This document shows, piece after piece, positions 23,058-31,130 of a stretch of DNA of 38,408 nt. Position numbers and translations under genes: made by a program. Origin of the DNA: a virus; IMG/VR virus record IMGVR_UViG_3300046012_000317, positions 1-38,408 of that record. The stretch is one strand, 5' to 3'. Within the stretch, counting starts at the first letter, position 1; each line of letters begins with the position of its first letter. Under the pieces are notes generated by a model, which saw nothing but the letters and a program-made list of their open reading frames with translations, was not told the origin of the DNA and ran no database searches.

Positions 23058-24395
23058 ATGGCCCAGAACACGACCTATATCACCGAGACGGAACTGACCG
23101 GTGACCTGAAGAATCTCTACACCGACATTCGTCAGGAACTCGTTCCAATCATCACCCCCCTCGTCGCGTCGATGCAGAAGATCGGCCCCGGGGGCGGTGG
23201 CCGCGTCCAGTGGGGCGGCAACAACCTGTACTTCGACGTCGTCACGCAGGCGGAAACCAACTGGTCCTTCTCCCAGACCGGTCAGTTGCCGTATTCGACC
23301 GACGCGCAAGAAGTCCAGGGCAACGTCGGCATCGCGCGCTTCTATGTCACGCGCCAGTTCGACAACCTCGCGATCGTCGGCACGCAGTCCAAGCAGGCGG
23401 CGTTCATCTCACTGCGCGAAAAGATCACGCGTGCGTTCGCGCAGGCCCTGCAACTGGGCATGGAGGAAGCGCTGAACGGCAACGGGACCGGCGTCATCGC
23501 GGTCATCGTCACCGCCTCCACTACCGTCTCGATCGCGGTCCAGTCGCCCTATGGCGTCTCGGGCGCCGGCCCGGGCGGTCTCTGGATGCTGCCCAACCGG
23601 TACATCACCGTCTACGACTCGACGGGCGTCACCAACCGCGGCACGGCACGGATCTCTGCGGTCTCGAACCAGCTCACGAGCACCACGGGTGCGGCGACCG
23701 TGACGCTTGCCACCGGCATCTCCAACATGGCGGCGACGGACATCATCGTCACCGCCAACCTGTCCGGCGACTCGCTGAACGCGACCTGCAACGGTCTCAT
23801 CAACCTCACCAACCGCGCGTCCGGCTACACGACGCTGCATGCGGTGAGCTCAGCGACCTACGGCAAGTGGATGCCGCTCCAGTTCACGGCAGGCAACCAG
23901 GTGTCGGCGGTCCCGCAGGAAATGGATATCTGGTCGCTCGCGATCAAGCTCTTCACGACCTCGGGGTTCAACGCCACGCTCAACCCCAAGGACTATCTGA
24001 TCGTCACCACGTACGGGGTGGGCAAGAGCCTCATCCAGTCCGTGCTCGGTCAGCGGACGATGCCGACCACGCCGGGCGCCAAGATCGCGCTGCCGGGCGG
24101 CTACGAGGTGGATTCCATCCTCGGCATCCCGATCGTGATGGACCCCTACTGCCCGCTCGGCACGCTCTACCTGCTCCACCTGCCGTCGCTCAACTGGGTG
24201 GACGCGATGGACTGGAGCCCGGTGCAGTATGAGAACTCGGGCGCAGTGCGCTTCGTGGACGGTGCCGACGCGTTCAACACGTCCTACAAGCAGTACTTCA
24301 ACATCATGACGCGGCAGCGGAACGCGCTCGCCTCGATCATCAGCTACACCGAGCCGACCGGCCCCGCCTACAACTGGGTGACCGCCAACTCGTAA
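23058..24395 (+). CDS. Major capsid protein
   Basis: 445 residues from ATG 23058 (GAGGAA upstream); an in-frame TTG at 23016 would add 14 residues. There is an N-arm helix (ELTGDLKNLYTDIRQELVPIITPLVASMQ), an extended loop region (GGGGRVQWGGNNLYFDVVTQ), and strands with long helical spine segments (FISLREKITRAFAQALQLGMEEALNG). The end is P/A-domain-like (GGYEVDSILGIPIVMDPYCP, VDAMDWSPVQYENSGAVRFV). Residues 155-240 are a Thr/Ala/Ser-rich beta insertion that may be a surface domain. Length, order after scaffold and composition fit an HK97-fold capsid protein, present in hundreds of copies per virion. Confidence 0.85.
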   Translation: MAQNTTYITETELTGDLKNLYTDIRQELVPIITPLVASMQKIGPGGGGRVQWGGNNLYFDVVTQAETNWSFSQTGQLPYSTDAQEVQGNVGIARFYVTRQFDNLAIVGTQSKQAAFISLREKITRAFAQALQLGMEEALNGNGTGVIAVIVTASTTVSIAVQSPYGVSGAGPGGLWMLPNRYITVYDSTGVTNRGTARISAVSNQLTSTTGAATVTLATGISNMAATDIIVTANLSGDSLNATCNGLINLTNRASGYTTLHAVSSATYGKWMPLQFTAGNQVSAVPQEMDIWSLAIKLFTTSGFNATLNPKDYLIVTTYGVGKSLIQSVLGQRTMPTTPGAKIALPGGYEVDSILGIPIVMDPYCPLGTLYLLHLPSLNWVDAMDWSPVQYENSGAVRFVDGADAFNTSYKQYFNIMTRQRNALASIISYTEPTGPAYNWVTANS

Positions 24396-24413
24396 CCGCC
24401 ACGGGATCCGCTT

Positions 24414-24443
24414 GGGGCGCATCGCACTTCGGCGGTGCGCTCC
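24414..24443 (+). promoter_or_regulatory. Strong hairpin after the capsid gene
   Basis: A 12-bp stem (two G-U pairs) with the 6-base loop ACTTCG in the 81-base gap between the capsid gene and the next. There is no following T-run, so it is not a classical terminator. It may be an attenuator or an RNA-stabilising/processing site that lets capsid message exceed the downstream message. Confidence 0.55.
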
Positions 24444-24476
24444 GGGTGGATCGACCTGTACTAGAGGACTGTTCCA

Positions 24477-24932
24477 ATGCCAAATGGTCTTGCACCGTGG
24501 CCGCACACCTGGGATCCGACGCCGGGCAATTTCGGCGCGATCTTCAACACGCTCTCGGCCGCGCTGGGATTCTCGGGGCCAACACTTGTGGGCACCGCGA
24601 CGACCAACGTGTTCGTGGGCATCCCGGCCACCAAAACCGCGTTCGTCGCGGGCGCGTCGATGCAGGGCGGGATCGCCTTCGCGGGATCCGGCGCCATCAC
24701 TGCAACGCTGTTCAAGAACTCCGCCGGGGTCGCCACGGCCCTCACGGCGGCGTACGACCTGACCGCGTCGATCTCTGGCGCAAACAGCAACGTCGATGTT
24801 CCGATCACCGCCACCAACGTCAATGCGACACTGGCGCCGGGCGATACGCTCTATTGGGCCGTCGCTGCCGCCGGGACCATCACCACGACCGGTGATCTAC
24901 GCGGCGTCGTGGAGCTGGCGCTCAGAAAGTGA
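24477..24932 (+). CDS. Decoration/head protein candidate
   Basis: 151 residues, AGAGGA eight bases before the ATG. The sequence is a small beta-sandwich by pattern: TTNVFVGIPATKTAFVAG, GIAFAGSGAITATLFKNSAG, NVDVPITATNVNATLAPGDTLYWAVAAAG. It is hydrophobic-polar alternating with many Ala/Thr/Gly. Directly after the capsid gene, this is the usual place of a decoration (cement) protein or a head-tail joining protein. I favour decoration; no sequence family was recognised. Confidence 0.5.
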   Translation: MPNGLAPWPHTWDPTPGNFGAIFNTLSAALGFSGPTLVGTATTNVFVGIPATKTAFVAGASMQGGIAFAGSGAITATLFKNSAGVATALTAAYDLTASISGANSNVDVPITATNVNATLAPGDTLYWAVAAAGTITTTGDLRGVVELALRK

Positions 24933-25462
24933 GCCTCACCGCGTCGGGCTTGGTGGTGCCGACCCGGCCCTCGTCTGGCGTCCTTGTGACGCCGGGCGGG
25001 GCGCCGATGGTGCCCGCATGGTTGCAGGAGGAAATCCACGCCGCGACCGAGGGTCGCGGGCGTGTGGAGTGGATCCAAGGGGCCCATCGTCCCTACTTCG
25101 GTCTCAAGGTCCAGTGGCCCTTGGGTGACCCGCGGTGGGAGTACGTGCGGTCGGGGCAGATGTCCGACCGCAACGCCTTTGATCTCGAGCAGATGTTCCC
25201 AGAGGACTGCTCGCCGAACGACATGGCGTCGTACGTCCGGAGCCGCTGGGGTGACCGCGCCCGGGTGGCGGACCCGGCGAAGGAAGCCGCGCGCATGGTG
25301 GACGCCGCACAGGCACACCAGGACTCGGTTCGCGAGCGGAATGTCGAGCAGGTGATCGCGGAGTCCACGGACCGCTACGCGCATGAGACGCCGCACAGCC
25401 GGAAGGTGCGTGCCGGCGCAGAGTCGGCGCACCCGATGGTCTCCGGAGGACTCAGCCGGTGA
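24929..25462 (+). CDS. Hypothetical head-region protein
   Basis: 177 residues from a GTG that overlaps the preceding stop (GTGA). After a flexible start, it carries WLQEEIHAATEGRGRVEWIQ, LKVQWPLGDPRWEYVRSGQM and an acidic/basic helical tail (AAQAHQDSVRERNVEQVIAE). It is soluble with no known motif. Its position between the decoration candidate and the adaptor suggests a minor head protein. Confidence 0.5.
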   Translation: MSLTASGLVVPTRPSSGVLVTPGGAPMVPAWLQEEIHAATEGRGRVEWIQGAHRPYFGLKVQWPLGDPRWEYVRSGQMSDRNAFDLEQMFPEDCSPNDMASYVRSRWGDRARVADPAKEAARMVDAAQAHQDSVRERNVEQVIAESTDRYAHETPHSRKVRAGAESAHPMVSGGLSR

Positions 25463-26181
25463 CGATGACGCGCGCGCAACTGACGACGATGGCGCGGCAG
25501 TTCGCGGACGCCGTCAACTCGCCTCGATGGAGTGACCCCACGATCCAGAGCCTCCTTGGTCAGCACCAGTGGAACGAGACCGGGAAGCTCTTGAACGCCT
25601 TCAATCAGTACTACATCAACGGGGGCGCGGGGGATCTCACCGTCACGCAGGACGCCAAGGGACAATTCAACTGGTCCGACCTGACGACAGGGACCGGCGA
25701 CGACGTGAAGAACGTCTACCGCGTGCTCACGCTCGGGCAACCGTCGGGCGGTGGCGCGAACGGCACCAGCGGACCGCTCTTCTACGCGAACGTCCCCTAC
25801 ACCCGATTCCCGAACCCACAGCCGTCCACGTCGTTGCCCTACGTGTGGTATCGGATCGGGAGCAAAGTGCAGATCCTGCCGGCGGTCCAAGGTCAGATCC
25901 TGCAAGCGGTCGTCAACTATCGGCCGTGCCGCGTCGAAAATCTGGCGTCGGACGACTCCGAGGTGCCGTTCCCGGACGGCTACGAGATGTTACTCGCGTA
26001 TCTGGCCGGCGCGGCGATGCTCGACTTTGGTGGCGCGGAAGCGGGAGCCGCGAACGTGCTCTTGGCGAACGCCGAAGGGCTCCGGTCCGACATGATGCTC
26101 GACTTGGGCCGGTACTCGACGCAGCCGATCTTGGCGCAGGCGTTCGATGACCCGCAAGCGTGGGGCGGAGGGGGCTACTGA
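25459..26181 (+). CDS. Head-tail adaptor candidate
   Basis: 240 residues from the GTG overlapping the previous stop; ATG 25465 is close. It starts with helices (TRAQLTTMARQFADAV, PTIQSLLGQHQWNETGKLLNAFNQYYING), has a beta middle (VKNVYRVLTL, YVWYRIGSKVQILP), and ends in VPFPDGYEMLLAYLAGAAMLDFGGAEAGAANVLLANAEGLR. The last pattern ('P..y...L....a..ll...g..e.a..l...a......') is frequent in podovirus-type adaptor proteins that sit under the portal. Order portal, capsid, adaptor, propeller fits. Assignment is by pattern and position. Confidence 0.55.
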   Translation: MTMTRAQLTTMARQFADAVNSPRWSDPTIQSLLGQHQWNETGKLLNAFNQYYINGGAGDLTVTQDAKGQFNWSDLTTGTGDDVKNVYRVLTLGQPSGGGANGTSGPLFYANVPYTRFPNPQPSTSLPYVWYRIGSKVQILPAVQGQILQAVVNYRPCRVENLASDDSEVPFPDGYEMLLAYLAGAAMLDFGGAEAGAANVLLANAEGLRSDMMLDLGRYSTQPILAQAFDDPQAWGGGGY

Positions 26182-27755
26182 TGGGCCGCGGTCCCCTGCT
26201 CCGTGTCCTGCCATCCCGCCGCGGCGCGGTGGCGCGTCGGCGCTTGGTCGATCAGCAATCGATCCTGTCCGGCGGCTTGAACATCTCGGCCGATCCGTCG
26301 CAGTTGCAGCCGAATCAGGTGCGGCGCGCGGACAATGCGCGGCTCACACAGTTCGGGGGTCTGTTGAAGCGGCTGGGATCGCAGAACATCCACGCCGCCG
26401 CGATCGGGTCCCGGAATCCCGTGCGCGAAATCTTCGCGTGGGAACAGGACGACGGCACGCAGCAACTGTTGGCCGTGAGCAACGGCCATCTCCACTATGG
26501 ATCCTACGATATCCCGATGTCGTGGACGCAGGTCGCGTCTCCGACATTCGCGAGTGCGGCGGTCTATCCGGTCGCGGCGGCGTTCCGCGACGACACCCAG
26601 CAGGTCGTCTACTTCGCGGACGGCGGCAAGCTGCTCAAGTGGGACGGCGCCACGCTCACGCGCAGCGCCACGACGCCGAATGTCTCGTTCATCTGGGTCT
26701 ACAACCAGCGCCTCTATGGCTGCGTGGGGTCAGACGCGGTGCTCTTGGCGTCGGGACTCAACAACGGCGACGATCTGGGCTACACGGCGGGCGAAGGCGT
26801 ACAGGTGCCGATCCGGACGTTTGGGGAGTCGAGCATCGTCGGCGGGGTCGCGCTCGGTGTCTCCAATCTCATCTTCCACCGGCACGGCATCTCCCGGTGG
26901 ACGGGTGTCACGCAGGACGACATCGCGGTCGATGCCGGCACGTTGGGCGTCTCGCCCGACACGGGCACGATCGTCCCCAACAGCATCGTCGCGACCGAAA
27001 CCGAGGTCTACTTCCTTTCGGACCGCGGCTTCTACGCCGTCAACTCCCAAGGGCTGCGGCGGATCTCCACAACGCTCGACCCGAACATTCTCGCGCTGTT
27101 CACAGACGCGGGGAACCTGCATGCGGTCCACAACCGCTTCTACCGCGAAGTGGAGTTCTACCTGCCCGACACGGGCTACTACGCCTTCAACTATCAGTTG
27201 CAGGCGTGGACCGGCCCGTGGAACGAGGGCTACATCGACCCGATCTCGCACTCGGCGTGCGAAGCCGTGGATACGCAGGGCAACCCGATTGTCTTGGTCG
27301 GCACGGCCGATGGGTTCGTGAAGCAGATGGACGCGCCCAATATCTACACCGACAACGTGCTGTCCGATGGCACCGTGGGAACGGCGGTCGGGATGATCTC
27401 CCAATTCCGGCGCATGTTCTTTGGCGATCCGCCCGCCGACAAGTCACTCCGCTGGCTCTACATCCTGGTCGCGCTCAACGGGTCCACGAATGCGGGGGTG
27501 GCGTGGACGACGGCCACGAGCTCGTCGTCGGCATCCCTGTCGCAGACGGGCGGCGTGATCTGGGGCTCGCCCTCGATGGTGTGGGGCTCGTTTGTCTGGG
27601 GCACCGGGGACGCACAGGAGTATCGCGTGCCGGTCTCGGGGCGCGGGTCGTACGTGGACGTGACGTTCACGGACTCGGGGACGAACACGCCGCCCTTGGT
27701 GTCTGCGCTCCGCAGCGAAGCCTTCGACTACGGGACGGCCCATGAATACAACTAA
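26181..27755 (+). CDS. Tail stabilisation / beta-propeller protein
   Basis: 524 residues from the ATG sharing one base with the preceding stop (TGATG). Residues 30-70 read SILSGGLNISADPSQLQPNQVRRADNARLTQFGGLLKRLGS, the opening shared by podovirus tail-hub 'stabilisation' proteins that begin with 'GG.n...dp..l.pnq...a.N.r....G...kR.G'. The body is a set of blade-like repeats (LLAVSNGHLHYGSYD, VVYFADGGKLLKWDGATL, VYFLSDRGFYAVNSQGLRRIS, YAFNYQLQAWTGPW) indicating a beta-propeller. It should close the DNA channel at the short tail tip. The C-terminal 90 residues are a separate beta domain. Coupled with the adaptor gene. Confidence 0.75.
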   Translation: MGRGPLLRVLPSRRGAVARRRLVDQQSILSGGLNISADPSQLQPNQVRRADNARLTQFGGLLKRLGSQNIHAAAIGSRNPVREIFAWEQDDGTQQLLAVSNGHLHYGSYDIPMSWTQVASPTFASAAVYPVAAAFRDDTQQVVYFADGGKLLKWDGATLTRSATTPNVSFIWVYNQRLYGCVGSDAVLLASGLNNGDDLGYTAGEGVQVPIRTFGESSIVGGVALGVSNLIFHRHGISRWTGVTQDDIAVDAGTLGVSPDTGTIVPNSIVATETEVYFLSDRGFYAVNSQGLRRISTTLDPNILALFTDAGNLHAVHNRFYREVEFYLPDTGYYAFNYQLQAWTGPWNEGYIDPISHSACEAVDTQGNPIVLVGTADGFVKQMDAPNIYTDNVLSDGTVGTAVGMISQFRRMFFGDPPADKSLRWLYILVALNGSTNAGVAWTTATSSSSASLSQTGGVIWGSPSMVWGSFVWGTGDAQEYRVPVSGRGSYVDVTFTDSGTNTPPLVSALRSEAFDYGTAHEYN

Positions 27756-27767
27756 GGAGGGTCGCGC

Positions 27768-28871
27768 ATGAGCGCCGGCTTGGTCTCGCAGCATCAGCAA
27801 TCATCCTTCGCGTCCCCGGTGAACGGGGCGGCGGGCGATGCGACGGTCGTCTTGGGGAACGACAACGCGACCGTCTCGACGTACAACAGTCACGACGCGG
27901 ACGCGACGATCCATCTCCAGAGTTCGACGGCGGCGGTGTTTGCGACCGTACCGGCGGGCACGGCGGGTCGGAAGTGGCTGACCTCGGACGGTCTCCGGGT
28001 GTTCTACGACACCGGGTCGGTGTGGTCTGAGATCGACTATTTGTGCCAGACGACCGGCGGAACGGTCGCCGGAGCGACGACATTTACGGACACGGTGACG
28101 ACGGGCTCCGGGTCTGGCGCTACGTTGGCGGCTGGCAGCGTCAGCGTCGGGACGGATGTCGGGTTTGCGGCGAGTCACGGCATCGTGGTTGGCAACACGC
28201 GCATCATTGCGTTCCGGGAGTCAGGAACGACGTTCGCGGTTGCAACGGGTCTCAGTTCGGTCCAATCACTCACAGTCGCGAGTGGCCAGACGTTGACGGT
28301 GAGTGGGGCCACGGTCACCGGCTTGACCGCCGCATCTGTTGGGTCGGGCACCTTCCCGGGCGTCTATACGATTACCGGAGCGGTGACGCTGAGCGCGCTC
28401 CTGACGGCGAATGCTGGGGCAACGATTGCAAGCGGCCAGACCCTGACTGTGACGGGTGCGACCGTGACCGGACTGACGGCGGCGTCCGTGGGCACGGGGA
28501 CATTCCCGGGCGTCTACACGATCACGGGTGCCGTCACGCTGTCCGCACTGCTCACGGCGAATGCCGGCGTCACGGTGGCATCGGGACAGACACTGACACT
28601 GAACGGCGCAACCCTGTCGGGAACGATCGCCGGCACACCGACGTTTTCAGGGCTGTTCACCGTGACGGCCGGGATGACGGTGGCCTCGTCCAGCGGCGTG
28701 CTCAATGTCGGCGGCATGAGTCCCGCCAACGCCAACCCGCACTACGTGGCACTGGCGAACGCGAACGCCGCGGTCGGCACGCCGAGCGGTGGCGGGTTCC
28801 TCTACGTGGAATCTGGCGCGCTCAAATTCATTGGAACGAGCGGCACGATCACGACGGTGGCGCCGCCATGA
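27768..28871 (+). CDS. Tail-fibre-like protein with 50-residue repeats
   Basis: 367 residues, with the best ribosome site in the window (AAGGAGG, seven bases before the ATG). The N-terminal 100 residues are a small beta domain (VFATVPAGTAGRKWLTSDGL, VFYDTGSVWSEIDYL). From residue 170 it contains two almost identical 50-residue units (ASGQTLTVSGATVTGLTAAS ...) and part of a third, suggesting a stacked triple-beta fibre. The C-terminus reads HYVALANANAAVGTPSGGGFLYVESGALKFIG, the common ending of phage tail proteins. It is likely a trimeric fibre or side spike. Confidence 0.7.
   Translation: MSAGLVSQHQQSSFASPVNGAAGDATVVLGNDNATVSTYNSHDADATIHLQSSTAAVFATVPAGTAGRKWLTSDGLRVFYDTGSVWSEIDYLCQTTGGTVAGATTFTDTVTTGSGSGATLAAGSVSVGTDVGFAASHGIVVGNTRIIAFRESGTTFAVATGLSSVQSLTVASGQTLTVSGATVTGLTAASVGSGTFPGVYTITGAVTLSALLTANAGATIASGQTLTVTGATVTGLTAASVGTGTFPGVYTITGAVTLSALLTANAGVTVASGQTLTLNGATLSGTIAGTPTFSGLFTVTAGMTVASSSGVLNVGGMSPANANPHYVALANANAAVGTPSGGGFLYVESGALKFIGTSGTITTVAPP
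28275..28617 (+). repeat. 150-base tandem repeat inside the fibre gene
   Basis: Units at 28275-28424 and 28425-28574, then a partial third to about 28617, with an exact period of 150 bases. Encoded proteins agree at 46 of 50 residues, yet 31 of those 46 residues use a different codon. The units are old or selected to stay different at DNA level. Confidence 0.85.
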
Positions 28872-29257
28872 CCGACACGCGATCTGCTCCCGTCTCCGAC
28901 ATCGGGGCTGGCATCGGTCACGCGGGCTCGATTGAGTCGTGGACTGCGCCGGCCGCACCGGCCGGTCCGCTCTCGTCACCACGCGAAGCGTCCATCTGGG
29001 CGCGGCTCCGGCTCCGGCACTTCACGCCCTCGGGGACCGGCGTCGGTGTCGCGGTGCCGGCAGGCTCGGTGTCGCTCGACATCGTATTCGCTCGAGCGGA
29101 ATCCAACACCGACTACGGCGTGCTCATCGTCCCCAACTGGGACACCAGCAGCTTCATCACCGACAAGACAACGACGGGGTTCACCGTGTCCTTTGGCGCG
29201 GCCCCGGGCTCTGACACGACGCTCCAGTGGGCGACTCACCGTAGCGAGGATAGCTGA
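28868..29257 (+). CDS. Small tail-surface protein
   Basis: 129 residues, ATGA overlap with the fibre gene. N-terminal 50 residues are flexible (SIESWTAPAAPAGPLSSPRE). The end, NTDYGVLIVPNWDTSSFITDKTTTGFTVSFGAAPG and LQWATHR, follows the 'Y.V.v.p.w.t....t.kt.tgFti.f..p.....l.W...R' pattern of small C-terminal domains in phage tail fibres and receptor-binding proteins. It probably attaches to or extends the preceding fibre. Confidence 0.55.
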   Translation: MTDTRSAPVSDIGAGIGHAGSIESWTAPAAPAGPLSSPREASIWARLRLRHFTPSGTGVGVAVPAGSVSLDIVFARAESNTDYGVLIVPNWDTSSFITDKTTTGFTVSFGAAPGSDTTLQWATHRSEDS

Positions 29258-30114
29258 TGCCCTACACCGGCAAAGACAACCACCCGCCCGCCTATCGGGG
29301 CGCAGACGGCCTCCAGCACGACGACTGGGTCTATGACGCCAAGACGGATCAGTGGTATATCCCGAAATCCGATGGCGGCATGGGGGTGCCCGCCGCGTCG
29401 TTCAATGCGCCGCTTCCTGGCTCGCAGCCGGGGGCCGCGTTCTCGACTCCGTCCGTTGCGGGCGCGCGTCCGAGCACGCCGATGCCCTACAGCAGCTACG
29501 CGTCAGGCGGCGATTCGCTGCCGGCGAGCGGCGGCTCTGGGGGTGGCATCGACTGGGGCAAGATTCTGAGCAACGTGGGCAGCTTCGTCGGCGATCATGC
29601 GGGCGACATCCTCAAGACGGGCGGCGCGATCGCGGAGGGCTACATGTCCTCCGCGGACCGCGCGAAGGCGCTGGCCGAGCAGCAGGCCGAGTTCCAGCAG
29701 AACTTGAATGAGCGGAAAGCGGAGTACGGTCGCACGACCGGAGACGCTGAAGCCCAGCAGGCCGTGCAGGATCAGGCGGCGCTCAACAAAGCCCCGATCG
29801 CGGACAAGGCCCAAGCGCTCATTCTCGCGCGCATGGGCCATCCCTCCACGACATTCCAGCCCCGCGACTACACCAAGGGCCTCAGCCAGTTGAACGGACA
29901 GGCGACGGGTGGCCCGCAGGACGCGATGGCGGCCGCACGTAGCGCGGCGGCCTCCTACACGCCCGGGTCTGGTGGCGTGGATACGAGCGCACTGGAAGCG
30001 ACGTTGGCCAAGCTCCGGGGTTCGTCCGGGATCGCCCCGCAGGCTCCGCCCGCGACCCCGCCGGTCGGTGGTCGCACGACGGGTTGGGTTCGCCTTCCTC
30101 CACTGACGCGCTGA
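29257..30114 (+). CDS. Internal virion protein candidate 1
   Basis: 285 residues; starts by one-base overlap (TGATG). The first 95 residues are Pro/Gly/Ser-rich (MPYTGKDNHPPAYRGADGLQ). Residues 100-190 are helical with Gln/Ala/Glu (AEGYMSSADRAKALAEQQAE, FQQNLNERKAEYGRTTGDAE). The tail is Ser/Gly/Pro-rich. Composition and position between tail genes and lysis fit the ejected internal proteins of podoviruses (the gp14-16 type of T7 or gp7/16/20 of P22 by analogy). The opening MPYTG recurs in the 32431 gene. Confidence 0.5.
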   Translation: MPYTGKDNHPPAYRGADGLQHDDWVYDAKTDQWYIPKSDGGMGVPAASFNAPLPGSQPGAAFSTPSVAGARPSTPMPYSSYASGGDSLPASGGSGGGIDWGKILSNVGSFVGDHAGDILKTGGAIAEGYMSSADRAKALAEQQAEFQQNLNERKAEYGRTTGDAEAQQAVQDQAALNKAPIADKAQALILARMGHPSTTFQPRDYTKGLSQLNGQATGGPQDAMAAARSAAASYTPGSGGVDTSALEATLAKLRGSSGIAPQAPPATPPVGGRTTGWVRLPPLTR

Positions 30115-30116
30115 CG

Positions 30117-31130
30117 ATGAAACCCTACCCGAACGACGACGAGCAGACGCCCAAGGCGGGCGCCTATGACGGGCTAACCGACTCGAATGCGACGGACCCC
30201 AACACGCCGCCGGTCCAGCCGTACACCCCGCCCACGGCCACGACATCCGACACGGCCAAGAAGCCGACGACGGGCACCGCCGACGACGCGACACCGCCGG
30301 GCGTGAGTCCGACGCCGACGTTCGCGCAGCAGCAGGCGGCGGGTCAGGCACGCCCCCCCGCTCCTGTCGCAGCGCCGACACCGCCGACGACGGACCCGTG
30401 GAACGGGTTCGGGCTGGGCGAGACTGGACCGCCGGTTGATCCGAGCGGCACGCGTCCGCTACCCGGTTTCCCGTCTGACATTGGCGGCATGACGCCGACC
30501 AACCCTCTGACGCTGACGCCCGGTGGCACGGGGACCGGCGAGACCGGGGCGCCTGTCGCTCCGGAAGGCTCGGGGCAGACCGCGACTGATTCACTGTTGC
30601 CGCTCCTGACCGGCAACGCGACGGGGACCACAACCGATCCGCTGACCACGGCCACCCGCACGGCCGCGCTCAATCAGTTGAACAGCCCCAGCCCCTACAA
30701 CGCCGACGCCGTCAAGAACGAATACGACACGCTGGCCGCGAACATCGACGACCAGTACGCCCAAGACCAGCGCGCGCAGATCAACGCCGACGCACGCCGC
30801 GGGCTCTACGGGTCGCAGGGCAAAGACTTTGAGTCCGGCCGACTCTCGGATCTGAACGTCGGGAAACGCTCGGCGAAAACGGCGCTTGCCGCTGATCTGG
30901 CCGACAAGTACGCGACGACGCTGGGGCAGTACCAGTCCAATGCCATCAACCAAGGCTCGAACGTCGCGCAGACGGGCCAGAACAACCAGTTGGCGTGGCT
31001 CAACGCGCTCATGGGCTACGGGCAGCAGGGCTTCAACAACGATCTCGCCACGGCCGACTTCAACCAGCGCGCGAACGAGAGCGACCAGGATTACGAGCTG
31101 CGGTTGCTCCAGTTGGGGTACGGCGCATGA
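30117..31130 (+). CDS. Internal virion protein candidate 2
   Basis: 337 residues from ATG 30117, two bases after the previous stop. Residues 1-180 are low-complexity Pro/Thr/Gly (PPVQPYTPPTATTSDTAKKP). Residues 185-335 are helical and Asn/Gln/Ala-rich (YDTLAANIDDQYAQDQRAQI, AINQGSNVAQTGQNNQLAWL). Such composition is typical of ejection proteins or tail-needle-like accessory proteins. No catalytic motif is seen. Confidence 0.5.
   Translation: MKPYPNDDEQTPKAGAYDGLTDSNATDPNTPPVQPYTPPTATTSDTAKKPTTGTADDATPPGVSPTPTFAQQQAAGQARPPAPVAAPTPPTTDPWNGFGLGETGPPVDPSGTRPLPGFPSDIGGMTPTNPLTLTPGGTGTGETGAPVAPEGSGQTATDSLLPLLTGNATGTTTDPLTTATRTAALNQLNSPSPYNADAVKNEYDTLAANIDDQYAQDQRAQINADARRGLYGSQGKDFESGRLSDLNVGKRSAKTALAADLADKYATTLGQYQSNAINQGSNVAQTGQNNQLAWLNALMGYGQQGFNNDLATADFNQRANESDQDYELRLLQLGYGA

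Noticed and set aside
26147-27745. 532-codon plus-strand frame overlapping the beta-propeller gene
   Set aside because: Arg-rich shadow in a second frame; the propeller frame has the coupled start, family motifs and normal composition.
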